64,000 bases of DNA from Bacillota bacterium (GCA_029961055.1 JASBVM010000001.1:70888-134887), one strand, 5' to 3'; positions 27,518 through 36,082 are shown, counted from the stretch's first letter. Numbers and translations are program-made. Notes: generated by a model not told the origin, from the letters alone.

Positions 27518-27560
27518 GCGCGCACCTCCGCCCCCCAGCCTACCACGCGCGGCTCGCGGC

Positions 27561-27589
27561 TTGACTCGGACGCCTCCAGCCTCTAGAGT
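27561..27589 (+). promoter_or_regulatory. Promoter of the pyr operon
   Basis: TTGACT (27561-27566) and TAGAGT (27584-27589) with a 17-nt spacer. The expected transcript start near 27596 gives a 160-nt leader before pyrB that contains the PyrR loop and the terminator hairpin. Confidence 0.8.
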
Positions 27590-27613
27590 CGAGCTGACGA
27601 TGGCCTTTAAGCC

Positions 27614-27627
27614 GGTCCGGCGAGGCT
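27614..27627 (+). promoter_or_regulatory. PyrR RNA-binding loop in the pyr leader
   Basis: GGTCCGGCGAGGCT matches the PyrR recognition consensus (A/G)GUCCNGNGAGGYU at every fixed position and is flanked by GCC...GGC arms that can form the binding hairpin. In Bacillus and relatives PyrR with bound UMP stabilises this loop so that the downstream terminator forms. It lies in the leader of pyrB, exactly where expected. Confidence 0.85.
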
Positions 27628-27670
27628 GGCAAGGCGGTGCCCCACAGGCTCCCATCAGGGCGGATGACCG

Positions 27671-27712
27671 CGAGCCCCTCGCGCAGGCCGGAATGGCCGC
27701 GCGAGGGGCTCG
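27671..27712 (+). terminator. Attenuator terminator of the pyr operon
   Basis: A 14-bp stem, CGAGCCCCTCGCGC against GCGCGAGGGGCTCG, with an inner GGCC/GGCC extension and a single unpaired A. It is followed by TTCC, a weak U tract. Its position between the PyrR loop and pyrB marks it as the regulated terminator. Confidence 0.75.
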
Positions 27713-27757
27713 TTCCGTCAGGGGCCGGCACCGCGGGCCCGGAAAGGGTGAGCGGTC

Positions 27758-28738
27758 TTGGCGACATGGGTGGAAACCCGGTCGGGCGTAGGGCGTCACT
27801 TCCTGGGTGTCCGGGGACTGGAGAGGGAGGCGCTGGCGGCCGTCCTGGGCCGGGCCGCCCAGCTCAAGCGCGCCTGGCTGGAGGGCGAGCCGCTCCCGCA
27901 GGCGCTGGCGGGCAGGACGGTGGCCACGCTCTTCTTCGAGCCCAGCACGAGGACGAGGAACAGCTTCCTGCAGGCCGCCCAGCTCCTGGGCGGCCTCACG
28001 CTGACGGTGGAGGCCGAGAGCTCCAGCGTGCGCAAGGGGGAGACTCTGGAGGACACGGTCCGCACGTTGGAGGCGGTGGGGGTGGAGGTGATGGTCCTCC
28101 GCCACCCCGAGTCGGGCGCGGCCCTCCGCGCCGCGGCGGCCGCCTCGCGGCTGGCCGTCCTCAACGCCGGCGACGGCATGCACGAGCATCCGAGCCAGGC
28201 GCTCCTGGACGTGATGACGCTGGCGGAGCACTTCGGCGGCGCCCGGCGCTCGGGCGAGCTGGACCTGGACGTGCTGCGCGGGCTCCGCCTCCTGATCCTG
28301 GGCGACATCGCCCACAGCCGGGTGGCCCGCTCCGACATCTGGGCGCTCACCACCCTGGGCGCCCGCCTCTGGGTGAGCGGGCCGGCCACGCTTCTGGGCT
28401 GGCTTCCCGAGGAGGTCCGGCGCGTGGAGCGGCCGGAGGAGGTGCTGGGCCAGGTGGACGCGGTGATGGCGCTCCGCCTCCAGCGCGAGCGCATGGCGGA
28501 CGGCCTGGTCCCCTCCGAACGCGAGTTCCGCCAGCGCTGGGGGATGACCGCCGACCGGGTCCGCCTCCTGCCGGCCCACGCGGTGGTCCTCCACCCGGCG
28601 CCGGTCAACCGGAACGTCGAGCTGGACGACAGCGTGATGGACTCCGACCGCTCGCTGGTCTTCCAGCAGGCGCGGAACGGCGTCGCCGTCCGCATGGCGC
28701 TCCTGGAGCGGGCCGTGGAAGGGGAGGATGCGCGATGA
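27758..28738 (+). CDS. pyrB: Aspartate carbamoyltransferase catalytic subunit (PyrB)
   Basis: Joins carbamoyl phosphate and aspartate in pyrimidine synthesis. The 326-residue protein has the carbamoyl-phosphate motif FEPSTRTRNSF, the HEHPSQALLDVMTL block and HPAPVNRNVE. TTG start behind AAAGGGTGA. No pyrI regulatory chain is present, as usual in Firmicutes. It is the first gene of pyrBCKDFE, controlled by the PyrR attenuator, and overlaps pyrC by 4 nt. Confidence 0.96.
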   Translation: MATWVETRSGVGRHFLGVRGLEREALAAVLGRAAQLKRAWLEGEPLPQALAGRTVATLFFEPSTRTRNSFLQAAQLLGGLTLTVEAESSSVRKGETLEDTVRTLEAVGVEVMVLRHPESGAALRAAAAASRLAVLNAGDGMHEHPSQALLDVMTLAEHFGGARRSGELDLDVLRGLRLLILGDIAHSRVARSDIWALTTLGARLWVSGPATLLGWLPEEVRRVERPEEVLGQVDAVMALRLQRERMADGLVPSEREFRQRWGMTADRVRLLPAHAVVLHPAPVNRNVELDDSVMDSDRSLVFQQARNGVAVRMALLERAVEGEDAR

Positions 28739-30075
28739 GCCGCCTCTGGCTGACCGGCGCCCGCCTCGTCGATCCGGAGGGCGGCGAGCACGAGGGGTCG
28801 CTCGCCATCGAGGAAGGGCGGATCGTCGAGCTGCGGCGGGAAGCCCGACCCGACCCCGCCCTCCTCCGCTCCTCGCCCGTCCTCGACCTGGAGGGCGCCT
28901 ATCTCCTTCCCGGGCTGGTCGACCCGCACGTCCACCTGCGCGACTTCGAGGAGGCGGGCAAGGAGACGGTGGCCAGCGGCACGCGGGCGGCCGCCCACGG
29001 CGGCTACACCACCGTCTGCGCCATGGCCAACAGCCGGCCGCCGCTGGACGGCGTGGAGGCGCTGGCCGCCTTCCAGGCCAAGGTGGCCGAGTCGGCGGTG
29101 GTCCGCGTCCATCCCCTGGCCGCGGTCACCCGCGGGCGCGAGGGCCGGGAGCTGACGGAGATGGGCCGCCTGCGGGAGGCCGGCGCCGTCGCCTTCTCCG
29201 ACGACGGCTCGCCCGTCGCCGACGCCGCCGTCCTGCGCCGGGCGCTCCTCTACGCCGCCCAGCTGGGGGCCGTGATCGTGGCGCACGAGGAGGAGCCGGC
29301 GCTCTCCGCCGGCGAGCCCCTGGCCGCGGGGGAGACCGCCTTCGCCATGGGCTTCCTCGGCCAGCCGGCCTCCGCCGAGACGGCCATGGTCGCCCGGGAC
29401 CTGGCCCTCCTGGCCGAGACCGGCGGGCGCCTCCACCTCGCCCACCTCTCCACCGCCGGCGCCGTCGCCGCGGTCCGCGCGGCCAAGGCGGCGGGCCTGG
29501 CCGTCACGGCCGAGGTGACGCCCCACCACCTCCTCCTGACCGAGGCCGCCTGCGCCGGCTTCCGCAGCGAGGCGAAGGTCAACCCGCCGCTCCGCGGCCA
29601 GGCCGACCTGGAGGCGCTCTGGGCCGGTCTCGTCGACGGCACCCTCGACGCGATCGCCACCGACCACGCGCCCCACACCGCGGCGGAGAAGGCGCGCGGC
29701 TTCGCCCACGCCCCCTTCGGCATCGCCGGCCTGGAGGCGGCCTTCCCGCTCCTCTACACCTACGGGGTGCTGGCCGGCCGCATCGACCTGGCGACGCTGG
29801 TGGAGCGCATGTCGGCCGGGCCGGCGCGGCTCTTCGGCCTCGAGCCGCCGGCGCTCCGGCCGGGCGCCCCCGCCGACCTCTTCGTCTACGATCCGCGGCC
29901 CGAGCTCCCGGTCGACCCCGAGGCGTGGCTGAGCCGCGGGCGGAACACGCCCTTCGCCGGCTGGCGGGTGCGCGGCGAGGTGCTCCTGACGCTGGTGGAG
30001 GGGCAGGTCGCCTACGCGGCGCCACGGCTGGCGCTGCCGGAGCTCCTCCGGACCGGGGAGGCTCCGGTGCGGTGA
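28735..30075 (+). CDS. pyrC: Dihydroorotase (PyrC)
   Basis: Cyclises carbamoyl-aspartate to dihydroorotate. A 446-residue amidohydrolase of the Firmicute type I class. Metal ligands are visible in VDPHVHLRDFE, the carbamylated-Lys region, VTAEVTPHHLLLTE and the catalytic Asp in AIATDHAPHTAAEK. A 4-nt overlap with pyrB and with pyrK shows coupled translation. carAB, which follows pyrC in Bacillus, is missing from the operon. Confidence 0.96.
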   Translation: MSRLWLTGARLVDPEGGEHEGSLAIEEGRIVELRREARPDPALLRSSPVLDLEGAYLLPGLVDPHVHLRDFEEAGKETVASGTRAAAHGGYTTVCAMANSRPPLDGVEALAAFQAKVAESAVVRVHPLAAVTRGREGRELTEMGRLREAGAVAFSDDGSPVADAAVLRRALLYAAQLGAVIVAHEEEPALSAGEPLAAGETAFAMGFLGQPASAETAMVARDLALLAETGGRLHLAHLSTAGAVAAVRAAKAAGLAVTAEVTPHHLLLTEAACAGFRSEAKVNPPLRGQADLEALWAGLVDGTLDAIATDHAPHTAAEKARGFAHAPFGIAGLEAAFPLLYTYGVLAGRIDLATLVERMSAGPARLFGLEPPALRPGAPADLFVYDPRPELPVDPEAWLSRGRNTPFAGWRVRGEVLLTLVEGQVAYAAPRLALPELLRTGEAPVR

Positions 30076-30977
30076 AGGGGCGGATCGTGCGGAACCGCTG
30101 GTTGCGCGTGGACGACGGCGACGACGGCGGGGCGGGGAGGGGCGCCGGGGCGGCTCCCGGCGCACCCGCCCTCCGCGAGCTCTGGCTGGAGGCGCCGGAG
30201 GCGGCCCGCGAGGCCCGGCCGGGACAGTTCCTCCACCTGCGCCTGGGCGAGGAAGGCACCCCGCTCCTCCGCCGCGCGCTCACCCCGGTGGGCATCGACC
30301 GGGAGCGAGGGGCCCTGCGCCTGGCCGTCCGGCCGGGCGGCCGCGCGCTGGGACGTCTGGCGCTCCGGGGGGAGGGCGAGGAGGTCGACTTCCTCGGCCC
30401 GCTCGGCCGCCCCTTTCCGCTGCCGGCAGAGCTGGAGCGACCGCTGCTCGTGGCGGAGGGCGGCGCATGGCTCGCGCTCTGGGCGCTGGCCGAGGAGCTC
30501 GACCGGCGCGGCCTCCGGCCGGGGATCCTGCTCGCGGGCGAGGTCGATGCGGCGGTGGAGGCGGAGATCCGGCGCCTGGGCGCGCTGGACAAGGTGGCCG
30601 GCGGCCATGGCCCGGAGGGCAGGGCGGCCGCCCTGGCCGCAGCCGCCGCCCGGGCGGCCGAGCGGATCGCCGAGGGCGTCGACGCCCTCTACGCCGCCGG
30701 CTCGGAGCAGCTTCTGATCGCCCTCCGCGCCGCGGCGACGGAGGCGCGCGGGGGCGCGCCGCTTCCCGCCTGGGCGGCGCTCGAGGGGGCGATGGCCTGC
30801 GGGATCGGCAGCTGCCTCGGCTGTGCGGTCCTGTTGAGGGAGGGCGCCCCGGGCGGGCCGAGAGCGGCGGGCGCCGTCCGGGTGGCCCGGCTCTGCACCG
30901 AGGGACCGGTCTTCGAGCTGGAGCGGCTGGCGCTGGGCGAGAGCTGGCCGCGGGAGGAGGAGGTGGCGGGCGCATGA
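30072..30977 (+). CDS. pyrK: Dihydroorotate dehydrogenase electron-transfer subunit (PyrK)
   Basis: The FAD/2Fe-2S subunit that passes electrons from PyrD to NAD+. At 301 residues it is somewhat longer than usual because of an Ala/Gly-rich insert. The FAD site is in LLRRALTPVGID, and the 2Fe-2S cysteines are MACGIGSCLGCAV and RLCTEGPVF, completing the CxxxxCxxC...C set. In GGAWLALWALAEEL the NAD(H) region is atypical and GC-drifted. GTG start overlapping pyrC by 4 nt; the stop overlaps pyrD. Confidence 0.9.
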   Translation: MKGRIVRNRWLRVDDGDDGGAGRGAGAAPGAPALRELWLEAPEAAREARPGQFLHLRLGEEGTPLLRRALTPVGIDRERGALRLAVRPGGRALGRLALRGEGEEVDFLGPLGRPFPLPAELERPLLVAEGGAWLALWALAEELDRRGLRPGILLAGEVDAAVEAEIRRLGALDKVAGGHGPEGRAAALAAAAARAAERIAEGVDALYAAGSEQLLIALRAAATEARGGAPLPAWAALEGAMACGIGSCLGCAVLLREGAPGGPRAAGAVRVARLCTEGPVFELERLALGESWPREEEVAGA

Positions 30978-31978
30978 CGGCGGGACGGGGTTCCGGCCCG
31001 CTCCCGGCTCGCCAAGAGCGGGGAGCTCCCGAGCTGGCGGTGCGGGTGGGGCCCTGGCGGCTCGAGACGCCGGTCATGCCGGCCTCGGGGACGTTCGGCT
31101 ACGGCCGCGAGATGGCCGCCTGGGTCGACCTCCGCCGCCTGGGTGCGCTGGTGACCAAGGGGACGAGCCTCCGCCCGCGCCTGGGCGCGCCGCCGCCCCG
31201 GCTGGCGGAGACGCCGGCGGGCCTCCTGAACGCCGTCGGCCTCGAGAATCCGGGCATCGAGGCGGTCGTCGACGACGAGCTCCCCTGGCTGGCGGCCCTG
31301 GGCATCCCCGTCTTCGTCAACGTCTGGGGGACCGGCGTCGGCGAGTACGCCGAGCTCGCCCGCCGCCTGGAGGGGGCGCCCGGCGTGGCGGGGATCGAGC
31401 TCAACCTCTCCTGCCCCAACGTCGGCGCCGGCGGCACCGAGTTCGGACGCGACCCCCGGCTGGCCGCGGCCGTGGTGGAGGCGGCGCGCGGCGCCACCTC
31501 GCTGCCGCTCCTCGCCAAGCTGGCGGCCGACGCTCCCGACCTCCTGGCGGTGGCGCGCGCGGTGGCGGCAGCCGGCGCCAGCGCCATCACGCTGACCAAC
31601 ACGCTCCGGGGCATGGCCGTCGACGTGCACCGGCGCCGCCCCGTCCTCGGCCGGGGCCAGGGCGGCCTGTCGGGTCCGGCCGTCAAGCCGCTGGCGCTCC
31701 GCGCCGTCTGGGAGGTGGCCGGGGCGGTGGAGGTGCCCGTCATCGGCGTGGGCGGCATCCGGAGCGGCGAGGATGCGGCCGAATTCCTCATGGCCGGGGC
31801 GCGGGCGGTCCAGGTGGGGACGGCCAACCTGGTCGAGCCCGACGCCTGCCTGCGGGTGACGGCCGAGCTGGAGGCGCTGCTGCGGCGCGAGGGCTTCGCC
31901 TCGGTGGAGGCGATGATCGGCGCGGCCCGGCCTGCGCGCCGGGCGGGAGAGGGACAGGGAGAGGGGGGAGGCGCTTGA
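30974..31978 (+). CDS. pyrD: Dihydroorotate dehydrogenase, class 1B catalytic subunit (PyrD)
   Basis: Oxidises dihydroorotate to orotate with FMN. The 334-residue protein shows MPASGTFGYGREMAAW, VTKGTSLRPRLG, GLENPGIEAV, the active-site Cys in ELNLSCPNVGAGG, TLTNTLRGM and FMN-phosphate motif IGVGGIRSGEDA. Class 1B assignment follows from that cysteine and from the adjacent pyrK. An unconserved 20-residue N-terminal extension precedes the core. Confidence 0.95.
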   Translation: MTAGRGSGPLPARQERGAPELAVRVGPWRLETPVMPASGTFGYGREMAAWVDLRRLGALVTKGTSLRPRLGAPPPRLAETPAGLLNAVGLENPGIEAVVDDELPWLAALGIPVFVNVWGTGVGEYAELARRLEGAPGVAGIELNLSCPNVGAGGTEFGRDPRLAAAVVEAARGATSLPLLAKLAADAPDLLAVARAVAAAGASAITLTNTLRGMAVDVHRRRPVLGRGQGGLSGPAVKPLALRAVWEVAGAVEVPVIGVGGIRSGEDAAEFLMAGARAVQVGTANLVEPDACLRVTAELEALLRREGFASVEAMIGAARPARRAGEGQGEGGGA

Positions 31979-32721
31979 GCCCGACCGGGAGCAGGCAGGC
32001 GGGCGACCGCGGGAGGCCGTTCCTCTTCCTGGCGCTGGACGGACCCGCCTGGGAGGCGGACCGCCGCCTGGTCGAGCGGCTGCTGGAGACGCCCGAGGGG
32101 CGCGCGCTGAGCGGCTTCAAGATCGGCCCGGCGCTCTTCACGGCCTATGGCCCGGAGCCCGCCCGCTGGCTGGCCGGGCGGGGGGGCGAGCTCTTCCTGG
32201 ACCTGAAGCTCCACGACATCCCCGCCGTGGTGGCGCAGGCGGTCCGCGCGGCGGCGGGCCTCGGCGCCCGCTGGCTGACGGTCCACGCCGGCGGCGGCCG
32301 CGCCATGCTCGAGGCCGCCTGCGCGGCGCGCGACGAGGCCGGCGGGCGGCCCGGGATCCTGGCGGTGACGGTGCTGACGAGCCTCGAGGAAGCCGACCTC
32401 GCGGCGATGGGCTTCGCGCGGGGCGTGGCCGCCACCGCCCTGCGCCTGGCCGAGCTGGCGCTGGCGGCGGGCGTCGACGGGCTGGTCGCCTCCGCGCACG
32501 AGGTGGCCGGCCTCCGGCGCCGCTTCGGCCCCGGGCCCCGTCTGGCCGTACCGGGCCTGCGGCTGCCGGGCGAGCCGCCCGCCGGCGACGACCAGAGGAG
32601 GGTGGCCTCGCCGGCCGAGGCCGCCCTGGCGGGGGCGGACCTGCTGGTGCTCGGGCGCCTGGTGCGGCACGCCCCCGATCCGGTGGCGGCGCTGGGGCGC
32701 GTGCTGGAGGTGCTGCGATGA
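31975..32721 (+). CDS. pyrF: Orotidine-5'-phosphate decarboxylase (PyrF)
   Basis: Decarboxylates OMP to UMP. In 248 residues the core motifs are FLALDGPAWE, GFKIGPALF and the catalytic DLKLHDIP with its Asp-x-Lys-x-x-Asp triad; PGLRLPG and VLGRLV complete the phosphate site. TTG start overlapping pyrD by 4 nt, and its stop overlaps pyrE. Confidence 0.95.
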   Translation: MSPTGSRQAGDRGRPFLFLALDGPAWEADRRLVERLLETPEGRALSGFKIGPALFTAYGPEPARWLAGRGGELFLDLKLHDIPAVVAQAVRAAAGLGARWLTVHAGGGRAMLEAACAARDEAGGRPGILAVTVLTSLEEADLAAMGFARGVAATALRLAELALAAGVDGLVASAHEVAGLRRRFGPGPRLAVPGLRLPGEPPAGDDQRRVASPAEAALAGADLLVLGRLVRHAPDPVAALGRVLEVLR

Positions 32722-33338
32722 GCGGCGACGATGCGCAGGATCTCGAGGTGCGGCGGCTCCTGGAGGAGGTGGGGGCGCTCCGGCGGGGCCACTTCCTCCT
32801 CACCTCCGGCCGCCACAGCGACGGCTACGTCCAGTGCGCCCGGCTCTTCGAGCGGCCCGAGGCGGCGGAGCGCGCGGCCGACCTGCTCGCCCGGCGGCTC
32901 GCCCCCCTCCTGCGCGAGGAAGTGGACGCCGTGGCCGGCCCTGCGCTCGGCGGCGTCATCCTGGGCTACCTCCTCGCCCGGCGCCTGGGGGCGCGGGCGC
33001 TCTACGCCGAGCGCGAGGAGGGCGCGCTCCGCCTGCGGCGGGGCTTCGCCCTCGAACCGGGCGAGCGGGTGGTGGTGGCCGAGGACGTGGTCACCACCGG
33101 CGGCTCGGTCGGCGAGCTGATCGAGCTGGCCCGCGCCGCCGGCGCGCGGGTGCTGGCGGTGGCGGCGGTGGCCGACCGCTCCGGCGGCGCCGTCCGCTTC
33201 GACGTGCCGGCCGCCTTCGGCGCCCGGCTCGACCTTCCCAGCTGGCCCGCCGGCGACTGCCCGCTCTGCCGCAGGGGCCTGCCCGTCGAGCGGCCGGGGA
33301 GCCGCCACCTGGGCGCGGCCGCGAACGGTACGGCGTAG
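32718..33338 (+). CDS. pyrE: Orotate phosphoribosyltransferase (PyrE)
   Basis: Adds ribose-5-phosphate from PRPP to orotate. The 206-residue protein has LTSGRHSDGYVQC at the N-terminus, the flexible-loop/PRPP motif VVVAEDVVTTGGSVGELI, and a C-terminal Cys pair CPLCRRG as in the PyrE group of many high-GC Firmicutes. Last gene of the operon. It is followed by an imperfect hairpin and then a site-specific recombinase. Confidence 0.94.
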   Translation: MSGDDAQDLEVRRLLEEVGALRRGHFLLTSGRHSDGYVQCARLFERPEAAERAADLLARRLAPLLREEVDAVAGPALGGVILGYLLARRLGARALYAEREEGALRLRRGFALEPGERVVVAEDVVTTGGSVGELIELARAAGARVLAVAAVADRSGGAVRFDVPAAFGARLDLPSWPAGDCPLCRRGLPVERPGSRHLGAAANGTA

Positions 33339-33341
33339 CGC

Positions 33342-33380
33342 CGCATAGCCTGCCTCGCCGGGAGGCGAGGGGCCTATGCG
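33342..33380. repeat. Imperfect inverted repeat after pyrE
   Basis: Arms CGCATAG-n4-CCTCGCC and GGCGAGG-n3-CTATGCG pair with two 7-bp helices around a GGGA loop. There is no T tract. It may end the pyr transcript or be a binding/crossover site for the adjacent recombinase; the start of the next small ORF lies in its right arm. Confidence 0.55.
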
Positions 33381-33576
33381 AGGAAGCAGGATCCGCGGGG
33401 AGCGTCTCCGCCTCCGGGTGGAGGCGCTTCCTCCGTCCACGCCGGCGGAGGAGGCGGCGCTCCGCGAGGCGCTCCGCCTCTGGCGGGCGAGCCGGGCGGG
33501 GGAGGGGGCGGCGCCCGGGCCGGAGGAGGCGGCCGGCCGGGCGGGGGGTCGCGCGGCCGGGCGGCCGGGCCGCTGA
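33376..33576 (+). CDS. Small basic/acidic hypothetical protein, 66 residues
   Basis: ATG GCGAGG... reads MRGSRIRGERLRLRVEALPP, then an Ala/Glu-rich helix (TPAEEAALREALRLWRASRAG) and a Gly/Arg tail. No clear SD is seen because the start sits in the right arm of the inverted repeat. Codon usage is compatible with coding, but the tail looks compositional. It ends 20 nt before the recombinase and could be a small partner of it. No family recognised. Confidence 0.35.
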   Translation: MRGSRIRGERLRLRVEALPPSTPAEEAALREALRLWRASRAGEGAAPGPEEAAGRAGGRAAGRPGR

Positions 33577-33595
33577 CCGGAGCCTGGAGCGAAGG

Positions 33596-35215
33596 ATGCG
33601 CGCCGCCGTCTACGCCCGCGTCTCCTCCGAGGAGCAGGTGGGCGGCTACAGCCTCCGCAGCCAGGAAGAGCTCTGCCGCCGCCGCGCGCTCGAGCTGGGC
33701 GCCGAGGAGGTGGTCGCCTTCGTCGAGCGCGGCGTCCCCGGCGACACGCTCGACCGCCCGGAGCTGGAGCGCCTGCGCGGCGCCCTCCGCCGCCGCGCCT
33801 TCGACCTGGTGGTCGTCCTCGACCCCGACCGGCTGGCGCGCTCGCTGGCGCTCCAACTCCTCCTGACCGAGGAGATCACGCGCTCGGGGGCGCGCCTGGA
33901 GTTCGTCGGCTACGAGTGGCGCGACACGCCGGACGGCCGTCTCTTCTACGCGCTGCGCGGCGCCATCGCCGAGTACGAGCGCGAGAAGATCCGCGAGCGG
34001 ACGACGCGCGGCAAGCTGGCCAAGGCGCGCGCCGGCGGCATCATCAACGCGCCCCGCACCTACGGCTACCGCTTCGACCCCGAGGGCGACCGCCTCCTCC
34101 CCGACCCGGCGACCGCGCCCGTGGTCCAGCTCCTCTTCGCCTGGGCCGAGGAAGGCCTCGGACCCGCCGCCATCGCCCGGCGCCTGGCCGCGCTCGGCAT
34201 CCCGGCGCCGGGCGGAGGGCCTCGCTGGTGGGCGCGCACGGTCGCCCGCATCCTGAGGAACGAGACCTACCGCGGGCGCCTCCGGGTCCACCGCTGGTCG
34301 ATCACCCGCCAGGGCCGGCGCCGGCGGACGCGCGAGCGGCCCCGCGACGAGTGGTCGCTGGTCGAGGTGCCGCCGCTGGTGGAGGCGGAGCGGTGGGAGG
34401 CGGTCCAGCGCCGCCTCCGGCGGGAGGAAGCGGCGGGCGCCCGCGGCGCCACCCCCTTCCTCCTCGGGGGGCTCGTGCGCTGCGGCCACTGCGGCGCGCC
34501 CATGGTGGGGCAGAGCCGGCGGCAGCGCAGCCGTCTCTTCCGCTACTACGTCTGCCGGAGCGCGCGCCGGGCGGGCGCCACACCGCTCGCCGGGGCGGCC
34601 GGCTCGCCGCCTCCGCCCGCCCACGGCCGCTACGTGCCCGCCGACCTCCTGGAGGCCAGGGTCTGGGCGGCGGTGGAGGAGCGCCTCACCGGGCTGGCCG
34701 CCCCCGGGGCGGAGGCGGGCGCGGGCGAGGCGCAAGGGGCGGGTGCCGAGCGCCGGGCGCGGCGTCGCCTTCTCGTCGACCGCCTGCGCGCCCTCCGCCG
34801 GGCGCGCGAGCGGACGCTCTGGGCCTTCCAGCAGGGCTTCCTCTCGGCGGCGCGGTACGCCTCGGAGAGCGAGCGCCTGCGCGCCGAGCGGAGCGCGCTC
34901 CTGCGCGAGGCGGCCGCCCTCCGGGCGGAGGCCGGGCGCGGGCGGCGGAGCCGCGGCGGCGGGGAGGAAGGGCGACCGCCCGCCGCCGGCCGGGCGCGGG
35001 AGCCCGAGTGGGCGCTGCGCCGGCGGATCCTCGCGGAGCTGGTCGAGCGGATCGAGGTGACCGCCGACGCGGCCGGCCGGGCGGAGGTGCGCCTCCGGCT
35101 CCTTCTGCCTCCGGGCGCGGCCGGCGGCGCGGGGGTGGCCGCCCCGGGCTCCCGGGCGGGGCGGCTTTCCGCCTGGGGGGACGATCCTCCTGATCATCAT
35201 CAAGCTGATCTTTGA
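33596..35215 (+). CDS. Large serine recombinase (SpoIVCA/CisA-like site-specific recombinase)
   Basis: A 539-residue large serine recombinase. The resolvase domain starts RAAVYARVSSEEQVGGYSL with the nucleophile at Ser10, followed by VVVLDPDRLARSL and EYEREKIRERTTRGK. The Recombinase domain (GYRFDPEGDRLLPDP, GPRWWARTVARILRNETYRG) and a zinc ribbon (CGHCGAPM...YYVC) follow, then an Arg/Ala-rich coiled coil. The usual fourth zinc cysteine is not evident; where it is expected I read HGRYVPADLLE. ATG with a GGAGC site. Base composition matches the host, and no phage or transposon genes adjoin, so this is an orphan or relic integrase. Confidence 0.9.
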   Translation: MRAAVYARVSSEEQVGGYSLRSQEELCRRRALELGAEEVVAFVERGVPGDTLDRPELERLRGALRRRAFDLVVVLDPDRLARSLALQLLLTEEITRSGARLEFVGYEWRDTPDGRLFYALRGAIAEYEREKIRERTTRGKLAKARAGGIINAPRTYGYRFDPEGDRLLPDPATAPVVQLLFAWAEEGLGPAAIARRLAALGIPAPGGGPRWWARTVARILRNETYRGRLRVHRWSITRQGRRRRTRERPRDEWSLVEVPPLVEAERWEAVQRRLRREEAAGARGATPFLLGGLVRCGHCGAPMVGQSRRQRSRLFRYYVCRSARRAGATPLAGAAGSPPPPAHGRYVPADLLEARVWAAVEERLTGLAAPGAEAGAGEAQGAGAERRARRRLLVDRLRALRRARERTLWAFQQGFLSAARYASESERLRAERSALLREAAALRAEAGRGRRSRGGGEEGRPPAAGRAREPEWALRRRILAELVERIEVTADAAGRAEVRLRLLLPPGAAGGAGVAAPGSRAGRLSAWGDDPPDHHQADL

Positions 35216-35285
35216 CGACGACTGGATGGGCGAGCACAGCCAGGGTTGAGAAGCCGCCCGGACAGCCGAGCCGGGTGGATCGCGC

Positions 35286-35317
35286 GCGGGGAGAGGGGGT
35301 GAACCCCCTCTCCCCGC
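35286..35317. terminator. Bidirectional terminator between recombinase and coiled-coil gene
   Basis: A perfect 15-bp stem, GCGGGGAGAGGGGGT against ACCCCCTCTCCCCGC, around GA. No T tract follows on either side. It lies between convergent genes ending at 35215 and 35420. Confidence 0.7.
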
Positions 35318-35419
35318 ACGCCTCCCCGGGTGGCCTTCGGGTCCGCCCGCGCCCGGTCGCCGGGAGGAGGAAGGGCAGAGGGCGACGGCGCGGCCGCGGC
35401 ACCGGGCCGGCCAGCCCGG

Positions 35420-36082
35420 TCAGCCCTGCCCCAGCAGCCGGCTCAGCGTCCGCCGGACCTGCGGCGAGCGGAGCAGCTCCGCCAGGGGATCGTCGCCTTC
35501 CTCCGCCCGGCCCGCCGTGGGCGGGCCGCCGGCCGCAGCGACCGGGCGACCGGCCGGCGGGTCGCTGCGCTCCAGCTGTTCCGCCAGCGCCCTCAGGCCG
35601 CTGACCACCTCTTCGGGCTTCGTCACCAGCAGCCGCGCGAGCTCGGCCAGCTCCACCAGCGCCTCCGTCCGCTGCTCCAGCGCCTGCAGGGCGGCGTGCA
35701 TGCCGCGCAGCTCCTGCGTCAGCTCCTCCCAGCGCAGGGTTCGGAGCGGGCGGCGGGTCCGGCGGCCCGGACCGCCGCTGCTCCGCTCCGCACCGCCCGC
35801 GGCCGGCGCCCGGAGCCGGCCGCCTTCCTCGCCGTCGCCTTCCGCCTGCGGGCCGTCGGGGCCGGGCTCCCCCGGCGCCTCCGGCACGGCCCTCTTCTCC
35901 TGGGCGGGCCCGGGCGAAAGGGCGGCGGCCGGCTCGGTCGCGGCGCCGCCCGGGCCGGCGGAGGCCACCCCTCCCACCGGGGCGGAAGGCTCCTCGCCAC
36001 CCTCGCCTGCCCTCCGCGGGCGAGGAAGCGGCCGGTGGCCCGCTCCCCGCTCCCGGTTCTCCTGGTCGGGTTGCGCGTCCAT
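35420..36082 (-). CDS. Hypothetical protein with disordered N-terminus and C-terminal coiled coil
   Basis: 220 residues. The first 130 are Pro/Gly/Ala/Glu-rich and probably disordered. The C-terminal part is helical: WEELTQELRGMHAALQALEQ and ALVELAELARLLVTKPEEVV with heptad-like spacing, ending in DPLAELLRSPQVRRTLSRLL. No signal peptide or membrane segment. ATG with a strong SD (GGGAGGTGGGAG). It is divergent from the PF09818-type ATPase, with a 153-nt shared upstream region that contains an 11-bp dyad. Function unknown; no family recognised. Confidence 0.7.
   Translation of the reverse strand: MDAQPDQENRERGAGHRPLPRPRRAGEGGEEPSAPVGGVASAGPGGAATEPAAALSPGPAQEKRAVPEAPGEPGPDGPQAEGDGEEGGRLRAPAAGGAERSSGGPGRRTRRPLRTLRWEELTQELRGMHAALQALEQRTEALVELAELARLLVTKPEEVVSGLRALAEQLERSDPPAGRPVAAAGGPPTAGRAEEGDDPLAELLRSPQVRRTLSRLLGQG

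Noticed and set aside
33596-35215. Prophage or integrative element around the serine recombinase
   Set aside because: Flanking genes are housekeeping (pyrE, coiled-coil protein), base composition matches the host, and no phage, relaxase or cargo genes are present; kept only as an orphan recombinase.
35160-35249. Small hydrophobic peptide gene overlapping the recombinase 3' end
   Set aside because: The reading frame has no plausible start codon or SD; mentioned only as a possible relic in the recombinase finding.
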